Of a stretch of 64,000 bases of DNA, positions 53,227 to 62,796 are shown one piece after another. The notes under the pieces were generated by a model. It saw only the letters and a list, made by a program, of their open reading frames with translations. It ran no database searches and was not told where the DNA came from. A program made the translations under genes and the position numbers. Within the stretch, counting starts at the first letter, position 1. Every line of letters begins with the position of its first letter. Origin of the DNA: Comamonas thiooxydans (GTDB lineage: Bacteria; Pseudomonadota; Gammaproteobacteria; Burkholderiales; Burkholderiaceae_C); contig NZ_AP026738.1 of the NCBI RefSeq assembly GCF_002157685.2, forward strand, positions 2,232,001 through 2,296,000. The letters run 5' to 3'.

Positions 53227-55056
53227 TCAAGCCTCGGAGTCTTGCGAGAGGTCCGAATGCTGAACAATGCGCCCCTTGCCTGCATGTTTGGCCGAGTACA
53301 TGGCCTCGTCCGCACTCTGCATCAGGTTGGCCGAAGAACTACCTGCGGTGCTGATGGAGATACCGATGCTGCTGCCGACTTGCACCATCACTCCACCATT
53401 CAGCGCAATGGGCTGGCGCACGGCTTCCATGCAGCGCTTCATGACAGACATGGCCTCACCGGGAGTGCGTAAGCCCGATAGCAGCACCACGAACTCATCG
53501 CCGCCCAGGCGTGCAACGCAGTCGCCGGCACGAGCATGGGCCGTCAGTCGGGCAGCCACCACACGTAAAACCTCGTCGCCCGCATCGTGACCCTGGGTGT
53601 CGTTGACCTGTTTGAAACCATCCAGGTCCATGAAGCACACGGCAAGCATCTGGCCGTCAGCCAGCTCCTGGCTCAGCGTTTCCTCAAGTGCTCGTCGGTT
53701 CGCCAGACCCGTCAGAGCGTCGTGGTTGGCAAGATGGTTGGCGGCTTGTTCGCCTCGCTTGAGGGCGTCGATGTCCACCAGAATCCATAGCGACTCTTCG
53801 GCATTCAGCAGTGTGCCGGATGCATCCACCCACAAAAGCCTGCCCTCGGCATTCTGCACCTGGAATTGCGCGTGAAATTTGCCCCGAGCCAGCAAAGAGC
53901 CATAGGCTTTTTCGCCGATACGCCTGTAGGAGGCTTCGTCCGGGTAAAGCATGCGCGTGGACGCGCCCTGCAGTGCAGCTGCTGGTTGCTTGAGCAGACG
54001 GCGCATGGCGGGGTTGGTCCAGACGATCTTGCGCTCGCGCAGGCGAGCCATGCCGATCAGGTCATTGTTGATGACCAGTTCCTGCTCTTTGCGAATGCGG
54101 CGTTCACGCTGCTGCAGCCGGTACAGGGCTACCGAACCCAAAGCAATCAGGGCAATGCACAAGCCGGCGAGACCCCATGCACGCCAGGCGGAGGCGCGCC
54201 ACATGGCCATATAGGCTTCCGTACCCAGCCCGGTAAACACCGTCAGAGGATATCCGGGCAGCCGATGGTAGGCCGTGATGCGCTCTACGCCATCGATCAG
54301 GGTCGGTGTGATGTACCAGCCTTCCTCGCTGTTGCGACTGATGGCCTGGTGATATTCAGACGAGACGGCGGCCTTGCCGATACCCGCGTCGGCATCCTGG
54401 CTTGCAGCGGGATAGCGCGCTACCAGCAGTGCCTGATCGGTGCGCAATGCCATGGCGCTGCTGGTGCCGAACGACTGGCGCTGGAATAGCTGGTGAAAAT
54501 GCTCGGCCGCGACAATGGCATAGACGATGCCCTGGAACTGGCCGTCCTCGGCCTGAAGACGCCTTGCCAGCACGATAGACCACTTTCCGAAGGAGTGGCT
54601 GATCAAAGGCTCAGACACCACCATTCGGTCCGTTTCGCGGGCTTGAGCGAAATAGGCACGTTCCGCCACTGAAAACGGCACATCAATTTCGCTGGGGGTG
54701 ATGAGTACCTCGCCAGCACTGTCTGTGATGCGCAGGGCAGTGACAAAAGGAATCAGGGCCCGCTGCTCATGGAGCATTTCGTACAAGGCAAAGTTGGCTG
54801 CGGAAAGGCCGTCAAAGCTGCGCGCGCGGTAACGACTGGCAATCGATGACAGAGCGTTGTCCACCAGTCGCACCTCGGCAGCCAACTCCAAACTCAGGCT
54901 GCGTGCTTGGTGCCTGGTGACGGCTACGCCCAGGTCCATGTCCGCGCGGTAATTGGCATGCACGCCAAGCCACGTGGCAAAGCACAGCAAGGCCGCTACC
55001 AGCAGGTTGCCGAGCACGATGCGATGCAAAAGCTTGTGAGAGCGAAAGCTTGTCAT
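53227..55056 (-). CDS. Membrane diguanylate cyclase with sensor, PAS and GGDEF domains
   Basis: A 609-residue protein: helix at about 12-32, a periplasmic Cache-like sensor (about 40-285), a second helix at about 295-315 (LAGLCIALIALGSVALYRL), a PAS domain (about 330-440) and a GGDEF domain. The active site is ARLGGDEFVVLL, with an inhibitory-site RAGD five residues before it, so the enzyme is likely active and feedback-inhibited by c-di-GMP. I start at the ATG at 55056; the GTG at 55128 adds 24 residues without feature. Single gene. Confidence 0.92.
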   Translation of the reverse strand: MTSFRSHKLLHRIVLGNLLVAALLCFATWLGVHANYRADMDLGVAVTRHQARSLSLELAAEVRLVDNALSSIASRYRARSFDGLSAANFALYEMLHEQRALIPFVTALRITDSAGEVLITPSEIDVPFSVAERAYFAQARETDRMVVSEPLISHSFGKWSIVLARRLQAEDGQFQGIVYAIVAAEHFHQLFQRQSFGTSSAMALRTDQALLVARYPAASQDADAGIGKAAVSSEYHQAISRNSEEGWYITPTLIDGVERITAYHRLPGYPLTVFTGLGTEAYMAMWRASAWRAWGLAGLCIALIALGSVALYRLQQRERRIRKEQELVINNDLIGMARLRERKIVWTNPAMRRLLKQPAAALQGASTRMLYPDEASYRRIGEKAYGSLLARGKFHAQFQVQNAEGRLLWVDASGTLLNAEESLWILVDIDALKRGEQAANHLANHDALTGLANRRALEETLSQELADGQMLAVCFMDLDGFKQVNDTQGHDAGDEVLRVVAARLTAHARAGDCVARLGGDEFVVLLSGLRTPGEAMSVMKRCMEAVRQPIALNGGVMVQVGSSIGISISTAGSSSANLMQSADEAMYSAKHAGKGRIVQHSDLSQDSEA

Positions 55057-55450
55057 CTTGATTCTTGAGGTCCTTGAATACCAACCTGGGTCGGAAACTG
55101 CTCGGTTCCGGACATTTGCATCAACCACCTGTCGAGTAAAGCATCGCAGAGCTCAACAGCGCAATAGTCTTGCAATCATCCAACAGGTGTCGGGAGGTTG
55201 CTGCGAGCATTCTCCCGAGAGGGGCGCCACCTGCGCGAATGGCCAGAAGCGGAGTTCCAGACTCCGAGTATTCCTGATGAATGATTGTGCAGGGTCGAGC
55301 CTTTTCTCCGTGCTTGTCGCGGGCACAAGGCGATGCTGCCCGGCAGAAGATGGCGCTGAAGCATATGCGGAAATAGTGAAGGCATTGAGAAAATCTGAAA
55401 TGAGAATTGATATCATTTGAGGTCTGTTTGAGATCTATCCCCATTGCACC
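55057..55450. other. 394-bp divergent intergenic region
   Basis: Between the cyclase and the sigma-factor gene. It carries a Fur box (55397-55420) near its right end. The rest shows no gene; overlapping minus-strand frames have no family features. Confidence 0.5.
55397..55420. promoter_or_regulatory. Fur box upstream of the FecI-type sigma gene
   Basis: AATGAGAATTGATATCATTT, a close match to the Fur consensus (GATAATGATAATCATTATC) with the TGAGAAT core of an imperfect palindrome, 33 bases before the sigma-factor ATG. Expected to repress the iron-uptake genes when iron is plentiful. Confidence 0.8.
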
Positions 55451-55957
55451 ATGCCCGTTGTCGAAACAGCTTCCCATCGTGAAGTCGCCGCGCTTTACAC
55501 AGATCATCACGGTTGGTTGCAGGGCTGGTTGCGCCGAAAGGTCGGCAATGCCTTTGACGCAGCAGATCTGACGCAAGACACTTTTGTCCGTATCCTGGGC
55601 GTGCGTGAGCCGCCGCGCATAGAGTCGCCGCGTGCTTATCTGACCACCGTGGCCAAGGGGGTGCTTGTCAACTGGTGCCGACGGCAGGCGCTGGAGCGTG
55701 CCTATCTGGAGGCTCTGGCCCTGTTGCCGGAGCCTGAAGCGCCGTCGCCGGAGCACCGGGCCCTGGTGCTGGAGGCCCTGCATGAGATAGATGCCATGCT
55801 TGATGCCTTGCCGCCGCTGGTACGGCGCACTTTTTTGCTTTCACAGCTGGAGGACATGAAGTACGACGATATTGCCTTGCAACTGGGCGTATCGCTGACC
55901 AGCGTCAAGCGTTACATGGCCCAGGCTTTCAGGCAGTGTCTGGCGTTGATGGAATGA
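55451..55957 (+). CDS. FecI-type ECF sigma factor
   Basis: A 168-residue sigma-70 family protein. Region 2 is at about 8-75 (LYTDHHGWLQGWLRRKVGNA, DLTQDTFVRIL) and region 4 at about 110-165 (LPPLVRRTFLLSQLEDMKYD, GVSLTSVKRYMAQAFRQC). It would direct transcription of the TonB receptor gene once released by its FecR partner. A Fur box lies upstream; its stop overlaps the fecR ATG. Confidence 0.94.
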   Translation: MPVVETASHREVAALYTDHHGWLQGWLRRKVGNAFDAADLTQDTFVRILGVREPPRIESPRAYLTTVAKGVLVNWCRRQALERAYLEALALLPEPEAPSPEHRALVLEALHEIDAMLDALPPLVRRTFLLSQLEDMKYDDIALQLGVSLTSVKRYMAQAFRQCLALME

Positions 55958-56916
55958 CTGCAATGGATGCACGTTTGCTGGACGAGGCTGCGGACTGGCT
56001 GGTCCGTCTGAACGATGAAGGTCTGACGGCTGCCGAACGCGTTGCCTTCGAGCGCTGGCGCCAGGCCAGTCCCGCCCATGAAGGTGCCTGGATGCGGGCC
56101 GAGCGGCTGATGGACAAGCTGGGCGGGCTGCCGCCGGCGCTGGCCATGCCGGCGCTGGGCCGATCACAGCGTCGCAGCCGACGGGCCGCTGTGGCCAGGC
56201 TGGCTGTTTTGCTGGCAGCCGTGCCTGGTGGCTGGATGAGCTGGCGTGTGGCACAGCAGCAGGGATGGGCAGCCGACCTGCGTACTGTCGCTGGCGAGCA
56301 GCGCCTCGTGACATTGGCCGATGGCAGCCGTTTGCTGCTGGATACAGGAACGGCCGTCGATGTCCGGTTTGATGCTCATCAGCGCCTGATACATCTGCGC
56401 CGGGGCTCGATCTTGCTGGAAACAGCTGCCGACCCCAGTGGCGTGGACCGGCCGTTGCTGGTTGCGACGGCCGTGGGGCGCCTGCGGGCGCTGGGCACAC
56501 GCTTTTCGGTGCAGCAGAACAGCGAGGGCAAATTCGTGGATCTGGCCGTAACCCAGGGGGCGGTCGAAGTCACATTGCTCGGAGCCTCCCGGCCCGCGCT
56601 GGTGGTGCCCGCAGGCAACTGGGCGAGGTTGACTGCGCTGGGCGCAGGGGGGCTGCAGACAGTACGGCCGCAGCAACTGGCCTGGGTGCACGGCATGCTG
56701 GTGGCGGACGCCATGCCCATGGCAGAAGTCTGCGCCCAGCTGTCGCGTTACCGGCCCGGCCTGCTGCACTGTGCCCCGGAGGTGGTGTCCATCAAAGTGT
56801 CGGGCGCGTACCCCTTGGCCGATACCGACCGGGCATTGGCCATGCTGGCCGAAACCTATGCCGTGACGGTGCACCGGCGTTGGCAGGGTTACTGGGTCAC
56901 GGTGGCGGCTCGCTGA
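55954..56916 (+). CDS. FecR-type anti-sigma factor
   Basis: A 320-residue protein: a cytoplasmic DUF4880 domain (about 1-55, EAADWLVRLNDEGLTAAERV, FERWRQASPAHEGAW), a membrane helix near 75-95, and a periplasmic FecR domain (RTVAGEQRLVTLADGSRLLL, DTGTAVDVRF, RGSILLETA) with a C-terminal STN-like part. It carries the signal from the receptor to the sigma factor. The ATG at 55954 overlaps the sigma stop; a GTG lies 18 bases upstream. Confidence 0.92.
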   Translation: MTAMDARLLDEAADWLVRLNDEGLTAAERVAFERWRQASPAHEGAWMRAERLMDKLGGLPPALAMPALGRSQRRSRRAAVARLAVLLAAVPGGWMSWRVAQQQGWAADLRTVAGEQRLVTLADGSRLLLDTGTAVDVRFDAHQRLIHLRRGSILLETAADPSGVDRPLLVATAVGRLRALGTRFSVQQNSEGKFVDLAVTQGAVEVTLLGASRPALVVPAGNWARLTALGAGGLQTVRPQQLAWVHGMLVADAMPMAEVCAQLSRYRPGLLHCAPEVVSIKVSGAYPLADTDRALAMLAETYAVTVHRRWQGYWVTVAAR

Positions 56917-57025
56917 GTTCACAAGCAAGGCATCTTCAAAAAAATGCACGAAGGTGAGACTTTCTGGGAAGTTGTTTGGCAAGCAAGGTGAACCACTCAT
57001 TTTTGCTTCCAAAGGACTGTCTTTC

Positions 57026-59467
57026 ATGCCTGCTTCCATGGCCTCCCGTTCCCTATCGAATCCTGTAATCAGCCCGGTTGCGCGCGCCGCGCAGCTTGCC
57101 TTGCTGGGCTGGGCGCTGGCGGCGACCTCCGTGCAGGCCGCCGAGCCGCCCATAGCCGGGCAGGTTCAGGCCTACCGGATAGAAGCAGGCCCGCTGGGCC
57201 GGGTGTTGTCCGAGGTGGCGGCTACGGCCGGCATGGCACTGTCGTTCGATCCTGCGCTCACACAAGGGAGGCAAAGCCCGGTGCTTTCCGGCAGCTATAC
57301 GCCGCGCGAGGCACTGCAGCGCCTGCTGGCTGGCAGCGGGCTGGAGCTGGTGCCGCGTCACGGCGGTAGTTACACCTTGCAAAGGCAGACCGTGGCGCCC
57401 GTCTCGAGTGAGGAGGGCAGCACGCTGTCCGAGGTGCGTGTCACGGCTCAGGCCGAACGCAGCGGCACCACGGAAGGCACTGGCAGCTACACCCAGACTG
57501 GTCCCAGCCGCACGGCAACGGGTCTGGGCCTGACATTGCGCGAGACGCCGCAGTCGGTGAGCGTGATGACACGCCAGCGCATGGATGACTTCAAGCTGGA
57601 GACGTTGGCCGATGTGCTTGAGCAGACCCCGGGCATAGGCGTCTATCGACAGAACAACGCGACGGATTTCCAGGCCCGCGGCTCGGAGGTGAATCTGCAG
57701 GTCGACGGCATGTCCCAGCTCAGCAATGGCTGGTACTTTGTCACCAGCACCATGTATGCGCTGGACGATATGGCGGAGATGGACCGCGTCGAGGTGCTCA
57801 AAGGCTCGTCGGGACTGGTTGTCGGCAAGGGCGGCTATGGCGCCACCGTCAACCTGATCCGCAAGCGTCCCACACGCGAGTTCCAGGCCAGCGTGCGCGC
57901 CAATGCCGGCAGCTGGGATACCTACCGTGCACAAGCCGATATAGGCGGCTCGCTCAACGAGGCGGGGACGCTGCGCGGCCGCGTGGTTGCGTCCATGACG
58001 GATGCGGGCAGCTTTCGCGACAACGAAAAGAGCAACAGCAAGATGCTGTTCGGCACGCTGGAGGCCGACCTCACCCCCGATACCTTGCTGAACCTGGGCA
58101 TCACGCTGCGCCAGCGCGAGGCACGCGGCTTCGGCACGACCCGACCCATCCAGCGCTACACCGCAGCGGGTGCCGAAGTGGGGCTGATGCCGCGCTCGTT
58201 CAACAACGGTGCACCCTGGTCGGGCTATGAACAGGAAAGCACCGAGCTGTTCGGCAGCGTGGAGCAACGTCTGGCTCATGACTGGACGGCAAGCCTGAAG
58301 TTCTTCCATCAGAGCGTGAAGATGGACGACATGAAGCTGGGATATCTCTGGAACAGCACCACCGCTGCCTATCTGCCATGGCAGGACGTGGAAAACCGCA
58401 ACTGGTCGGTCAATCTCGACGTCAAAGGTCCTTTCACCCTGCTGGGCCGCACGCACGAGCTGCTGGCCGGCGTGGGCATGTCGCGCTACCACAGCGGCTT
58501 GCTCTACGGCAGCTCGAAGAGTGTTTCCCTGGCCAATCTGGGCCTGAACTATGCCCAGGGCGGCGGTGCGCTGGCGCAGCCTGATTTCCGCAACTGGAAC
58601 TATGACCGCCATGTCTTCAACCAGCGTCAGCAGTATGCCTATACGGCAGGGCGCTTCCGCCTGGCGGAGCCTCTGCAGCTGATAGCCGGCATGCGCGTGA
58701 CGCAGTACCGCCAGCATGATGTGACGCCCACCTGGTGGAACTACGATATGCGCGAGACCGTCACCACGCCCTATGCCGGCCTGGTCTACGAAGTGCATCC
58801 TCAGGTCTCGCTGTACGGTAGCTACGCGACCATCTTCAAACCTCAAAGCGCCCAGGACGAGCTGGGGCGTACCCTCGATCCCGAGCAAGGCAAGACCTAT
58901 GAGGTCGGGGCCAAGGCCGAGTTCTTCGACAAGCGGCTCAACGCCAGCATCGCTCACTTCTGGATGAAGACCGATAACTCGGCCGAGGAGACAGGCGGTT
59001 TCACCCCTGGCGGCGATATGGCCTACCGTGCCGTCAGCGGAGCCACGCGGCGCGGCTGGGAGCTGGAGCTGTCGGGAGAGCTGGCGCGCGGCTGGCAGGT
59101 GCAGGGCAGTCTGGTGCAGCAAAACAGCTCGCTGACCAGCTCCAGCCAGTATCCCAAGTACCAGCTCAAGCTCGGCAGCACCTACCGCTTCGATGGCGGG
59201 TCGCTGCGCGGCCTGACGGTGGGAGCGGCCACTCGCTGGCAAAGCAAGACCTCGACCAGCGACAGCCACAACACCCTGGCGCAGCAGTCCTATGCCGTGC
59301 TGGACCTGATGGCCCGCTACCAGGTCGACAAGCATCTGTCGCTGAGCCTGAACGTGAACAACCTGCTGGACAAGAAGTACTTTGCCGGTGTCAGCAGCCT
59401 GGGCGGCCTGTACTACACCTGGGGCGCGCCGCGCAGCGTGAACGTGGGCATGCGCTACGACTTCTGA
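57026..59467 (+). CDS. TonB-dependent siderophore receptor with N-terminal signalling domain
   Basis: An 813-residue receptor: signal peptide (about 1-38, ATSVQAAEPP), STN domain (about 45-120, RIEAGPLGRVLSEVAATAGM, YTPREALQRLLAGSGLEL), plug (RETPQSVSVMTRQRMDDFKL, MDRVEVLKGSSGLVVGKGGY) and barrel ending NVGMRYDF. The STN domain lets it signal through FecR. It looks like the FpvA/FoxA/PupB group for hydroxamate or mixed siderophores; the ligand is unknown. AAAGGA precedes the ATG at 57026. Confidence 0.94.
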   Translation: MPASMASRSLSNPVISPVARAAQLALLGWALAATSVQAAEPPIAGQVQAYRIEAGPLGRVLSEVAATAGMALSFDPALTQGRQSPVLSGSYTPREALQRLLAGSGLELVPRHGGSYTLQRQTVAPVSSEEGSTLSEVRVTAQAERSGTTEGTGSYTQTGPSRTATGLGLTLRETPQSVSVMTRQRMDDFKLETLADVLEQTPGIGVYRQNNATDFQARGSEVNLQVDGMSQLSNGWYFVTSTMYALDDMAEMDRVEVLKGSSGLVVGKGGYGATVNLIRKRPTREFQASVRANAGSWDTYRAQADIGGSLNEAGTLRGRVVASMTDAGSFRDNEKSNSKMLFGTLEADLTPDTLLNLGITLRQREARGFGTTRPIQRYTAAGAEVGLMPRSFNNGAPWSGYEQESTELFGSVEQRLAHDWTASLKFFHQSVKMDDMKLGYLWNSTTAAYLPWQDVENRNWSVNLDVKGPFTLLGRTHELLAGVGMSRYHSGLLYGSSKSVSLANLGLNYAQGGGALAQPDFRNWNYDRHVFNQRQQYAYTAGRFRLAEPLQLIAGMRVTQYRQHDVTPTWWNYDMRETVTTPYAGLVYEVHPQVSLYGSYATIFKPQSAQDELGRTLDPEQGKTYEVGAKAEFFDKRLNASIAHFWMKTDNSAEETGGFTPGGDMAYRAVSGATRRGWELELSGELARGWQVQGSLVQQNSSLTSSSQYPKYQLKLGSTYRFDGGSLRGLTVGAATRWQSKTSTSDSHNTLAQQSYAVLDLMARYQVDKHLSLSLNVNNLLDKKYFAGVSSLGGLYYTWGAPRSVNVGMRYDF

Positions 59468-59751
59468 GTGCAGACAGCACTCCTGACCTGGAGGCCGCCG
59501 GTGCCCTCGGCCTGAGTGCAGCGGCGCTCCAGGCTGGCGATCTCTGCTGCCGCTGCCATGGTTCAGCCAAGGCTCTGTGTGGACTGGCGGCGGCAAGCCT
59601 GCGCCTTTGCAGGTCCTGCCCCTCAAGCCCGCTTGTGCCAGGGCGTGGCGCGGATGACCCTTTTTGGGTTTTCGTTTGTCATACAGAGAGACAGGCCCTG
59701 CGGCCTGCTTCGCCCTGGGTTGTCTTGGGCATCCATCTCTCTCCTTATGTC

Positions 59752-60042
59752 ATGACCCCCTTCTTTCTAAGCTTCGCGGGCAGCAGCGTCCTATCCCGGT
59801 TGCTGGCCGCCGTCCTGGGCGGCTACCTGCTGGCCAGTGCCCTGGCCGTCTTCCTTGCCACAGTCTTGCCTGCATCGCGTGCCGAGGCTGTGCTCGCCGG
59901 CATGCTGTGGAGTTTTGCGCTGCACGTGCTGGCCGTGATCTGGGCCTTCTCGCCTGTGTCGCCCGGCCGCGTCTGGCTGGGTCTGCTGCTGCCGGCAGCC
60001 GTCATGGCAGCGGCATCAGCCTGGCTGGCAGGGAGTGCTTGA
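59752..60042 (+). CDS. DUF3649 domain membrane protein
   Basis: A 96-residue protein with three helices (about 12-35, 45-65 and 72-93), the DUF3649 pattern; such proteins occur almost only next to PepSY-TM and TonB receptor genes for iron. The ATG at 59752 is chosen because the hydrophobic part starts there; the frame is open upstream. Two bases separate it from the next gene. The 284-bp gap before it shows no gene. Confidence 0.8.
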   Translation: MTPFFLSFAGSSVLSRLLAAVLGGYLLASALAVFLATVLPASRAEAVLAGMLWSFALHVLAVIWAFSPVSPGRVWLGLLLPAAVMAAASAWLAGSA

Positions 60043-60044
60043 GC

Positions 60045-61721
60045 ATGGCCGAGCAGAAAAAAACCTCTGGCGCCGGGCAGGGCGGCTTTCGCCAGGCCCA
60101 GGCCTGGCTGCATACCTGGTGCGGGTTGTGGTTCTCATGGCTGCTGTTCGCGGTGTTCCTGACGGGCACGCTGGCAGTCTTTGCTGAGCCTATTTCGCAC
60201 TGGATGACGCCCGAGCACCATGCCGAAGAGGCCGAGCGTGCGCAGACGGCAGCCACCAACAAGCAAGGGGGCGACCTCGCGCAGCGGCTGGCATGGGGCT
60301 TGGCCTATATGGAAAAACACCATCCGGGGGCCGAGATGTGGGAGCTATGGCCCTCGGATGCCCAGGGAGCCGGCGACCTGCGTGTGTACTGGTTCGATGA
60401 AAAGCGCCAGTACGCCTCGGCCCAGCTGGATTCCGCTACCGGACAGCCACAGCCAGCTCATGGCGCTGTGCGCGCCACCCAGGGCGGCCACCATTTCGTG
60501 GATTTCCACTATCGGCTGCATGCGGGGCAGGCGGGACTCTGGGTGGTCGGCATTGCCGGCATGGCCATGCTGGTGGCGCTGCTCAGCGGCGTCATCACGC
60601 ACAGGCGCATCTTCAAGGATTTCTTCACCTTTCGTGCCCATAAAGGTCAGCGCAGCTGGCTGGATGCCCACAATGCGGTGGCGGTGCTGACGCTGCCGTT
60701 CCAGATCATGATTGCCTACACGGGGATTGCCATCTCCGCGTCAACATTCATGCCGGCCGGCATTGCGGCCTATTTCGGTACCGGCAGCCAGGGGCTGCAC
60801 TCCTATGTGGTTGCGCTCAACGAGTCGGACAGGCCTGAGCGTTCGGGCCGGGTAATGGCTGTTCCGGATCTGGAGCCGTTTGCTCGGCGCGGTCAGGCGC
60901 TGATGGGCCAGCCTGTGCGGGCCGTGGTCGTGGACAACCCTGGCGACGCGGCCGCGCGCATCGGTGTCTACGGCTGGAACGACGATGCTGAAATGCAGCG
61001 GCGTCTGAGCCCGACGACCGGCATGGCGATGTTCTCGGCGGCGACCGCAGAAGTGCTGACTCTGCGCCAGCCTGGTGATGTGGACGGTGGTGGCGCCTCC
61101 ATGGCCAAGTCGGTGATGGGCAGTCTGCACCAGGTGGAGTTCGGCGGACAGCCGCTCAAATGGCTGTATTTCGTGTGCGGGCTGGCCGGCAGCGCCATGA
61201 TGGCAACCGGGGCCATTCTGTTCATGGTCAAGCGTCGCAGCAAGCATCTGGGCCGGCAGGCTGGCGAGTTCGGCAGTGCCACGGCGCGCGTGTACCGGCT
61301 CATCGAAGGGCTCAATGTAGCGGCCATCACGGGTCTGAGTCTGGGCTGCATCGGCTATCTGTGGGCCAACCGCCTGGTTCCCGTCGGGCTGTCCCATAGA
61401 GCGAGTTGGGAGCTGGCGGTGTTCTTCGGGCTCTGGAGTCTGGCGCTGCTGCATGCCCTGGTGCGTGCTCCCTCCGCGGCATGGAAGGAGCAGCTGGGCC
61501 TGCTGGCACTGTTGTGTCTGTTGCTGCCGCTGCTGAACTGGCTCACGGTCGGGGACAGCCTGCCGGCCCAGATTGCTCGCGGCGACTGGGAGAGCGCGGG
61601 CGTGGAGTTGTGTGCCATGGCGCTGGGATTGCTTGCCGCCTGGGCCTGGGCTTGCCTGAGGCGCCGCGGCGCCGACGCAGCGCGGCGTGTTCCTGCAGTC
61701 AAGATGGAGGTGGGAGCATGA
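60045..61721 (+). CDS. PepSY-associated TM protein (PiuB-like, iron uptake)
   Basis: A 558-residue inner-membrane protein: first helix WLHTWCGLWFSWLLFAVFLTGTLAVF (about 23-48), PepSY-type loop regions, then more helices (GIAGMAMLVALLSGVITHRR, HNAVAVLTLPFQIMIAYTGI), and a C-terminal group of helices. The HTWCGL and GVITHRRIFKDFFTFR motifs are typical of PiuB/FoxB-type proteins, thought to help reduce or release iron from siderophores in the periplasm. Its stop overlaps the next ATG (ATGA). Confidence 0.88.
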   Translation: MAEQKKTSGAGQGGFRQAQAWLHTWCGLWFSWLLFAVFLTGTLAVFAEPISHWMTPEHHAEEAERAQTAATNKQGGDLAQRLAWGLAYMEKHHPGAEMWELWPSDAQGAGDLRVYWFDEKRQYASAQLDSATGQPQPAHGAVRATQGGHHFVDFHYRLHAGQAGLWVVGIAGMAMLVALLSGVITHRRIFKDFFTFRAHKGQRSWLDAHNAVAVLTLPFQIMIAYTGIAISASTFMPAGIAAYFGTGSQGLHSYVVALNESDRPERSGRVMAVPDLEPFARRGQALMGQPVRAVVVDNPGDAAARIGVYGWNDDAEMQRRLSPTTGMAMFSAATAEVLTLRQPGDVDGGGASMAKSVMGSLHQVEFGGQPLKWLYFVCGLAGSAMMATGAILFMVKRRSKHLGRQAGEFGSATARVYRLIEGLNVAAITGLSLGCIGYLWANRLVPVGLSHRASWELAVFFGLWSLALLHALVRAPSAAWKEQLGLLALLCLLLPLLNWLTVGDSLPAQIARGDWESAGVELCAMALGLLAAWAWACLRRRGADAARRVPAVKMEVGA

Positions 61722-62062
61722 ATGCACTGCAAGCTTCGGTACTGGCGTTTGCGCTGGCCTTTGCCGGCATGGTGGCACTGGCTTTTGCCATGGAGCGCCA
61801 TCATGAACAGCTCACGGGAGCCATGGAGATTTCTCCGGCTCGATCGCGGCTGTTGCGCTGCGCAGGAGTGCTTCTGCTGGTGGTGGCAGCCATGCCCTGT
61901 TTGCAGGCCTGGGGCTTCTCGGTGGGGGTCGTGGCCTGGCTGGGCTGGCTGTCGATAGGAGCGCTGCTCGCTGTCGCCCTGATCAGCGCTGCCGCCCGTT
62001 GGGCCGCAGTTGCTGGCTGCATTCTTGCTGCGGCGGCGCTGGCTTGGGTCTGGAGCGTGTGA
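61718..62062 (+). CDS. DUF3325 domain membrane protein
   Basis: A 114-residue protein with four helices and the motif LAFAMERHHEQL (about 21-32), characteristic of DUF3325. Family members accompany PepSY-TM and DUF3649 genes in iron operons. No function is known. It ends the iron operon; a terminator follows. Confidence 0.82.
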   Translation: MNALQASVLAFALAFAGMVALAFAMERHHEQLTGAMEISPARSRLLRCAGVLLLVVAAMPCLQAWGFSVGVVAWLGWLSIGALLAVALISAAARWAAVAGCILAAAALAWVWSV

Positions 62063-62183
62063 CAAGGATCTGGCTGCGCGCCATTGCATGGTCTGCGTTG
62101 CAGACCTTGTCTGTTGCCAGGGCTGCACCGTAGCTGGCAACGTACGGTGGCTGGAGACACCCGGAGGCACGCAGAAAGGGATG

Positions 62184-62213
62184 AAAAAAGGGATGCTGAG
62201 CGCATCCCTTTTT
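62184..62213. terminator. Bidirectional terminator between the iron operon and the glycine-zipper gene
   Basis: AAAAAGGGATGC / GCATCCCTTTTT stem with loop TGAGC; A-run before and T-run after suit termination on both strands. Confidence 0.9.
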
Positions 62214-62277
62214 GAATGAGGCCGGTAGGTCTGAATGCCTGGTCGGCCTGTATTGAAGCCCGGTTGAGGGCTGATGA

Positions 62278-62796
62278 TTACTTGGCGGCCGCGCGTGCGG
62301 CTTCTGCCTTGGCCTTGGCCTCGTCCAGCTTCTTTTGCAGAGCGGCGGCTTCCGCTTCAGCCTTCTTGGCCTCTTCTTCCTTGGCCTTCTTGGCTTCGGC
62401 TTCCTTGTCGCCACCCATGGCGCCGGCAATGGCATTGCCGGCCATGGTGCCAGCCACGGCACCGACGGCAGCGCCTGCCATGGTGCCCATCATGCCGGAG
62501 CCACGAGTGGCAGGAGCCGCTGCAGCTGTGGGGGCGGCCGCAGGAGCTGCCGCTGCAGCGGGGGCTGCGGGGGTGGCAGGTGCCGCAGCCTTGGGCGCGG
62601 CGGCGGCAGGAGCCACGGGTGCGGGCTGAGCCGGCGCCTTGTTGCCGATGCTGGCAGGGCGAACGGACTTGCTGCTGCCCATGCGCTTGGCCTGAGCCAG
62701 CGAAGGCACGGTCAGCGATGCGATGGCGATGGCAATCACGGAGGCAGCAGCACGGTACGAAGTCTTCACGAATTGGTTTCCAGTCATGGTTGTCAT
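62278..62796 (-). CDS. Ala/Pro-rich secreted protein with glycine zipper and coiled coil
   Basis: A 172-residue protein of unusual layout: signal peptide (about 1-35, SLTVPSLAQAKRMG), an Ala/Pro low-complexity stretch (about 48-92), a glycine-zipper helix (GTMAGAAVGAVAGTMAGNAI, about 103-125), and an Ala/Glu/Lys coiled coil (about 130-172). The part after the signal peptide (KRMGSSKSVRPAS) is like the N-terminus of Tim44-domain proteins, but no Tim44 domain is present. Probably membrane-attached; role unknown. Start uncertain between ATG at 62796 and 62787. Confidence 0.75.
   Translation of the reverse strand: MTTMTGNQFVKTSYRAAASVIAIAIASLTVPSLAQAKRMGSSKSVRPASIGNKAPAQPAPVAPAAAAPKAAAPATPAAPAAAAAPAAAPTAAAAPATRGSGMMGTMAGAAVGAVAGTMAGNAIAGAMGGDKEAEAKKAKEEEAKKAEAEAAALQKKLDEAKAKAEAARAAAK

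Noticed and set aside
57053..59626. 857-codon minus-strand frame opposite the TonB receptor
   Set aside because: Shadow frame; no family features, while the plus-strand receptor has all its domains.
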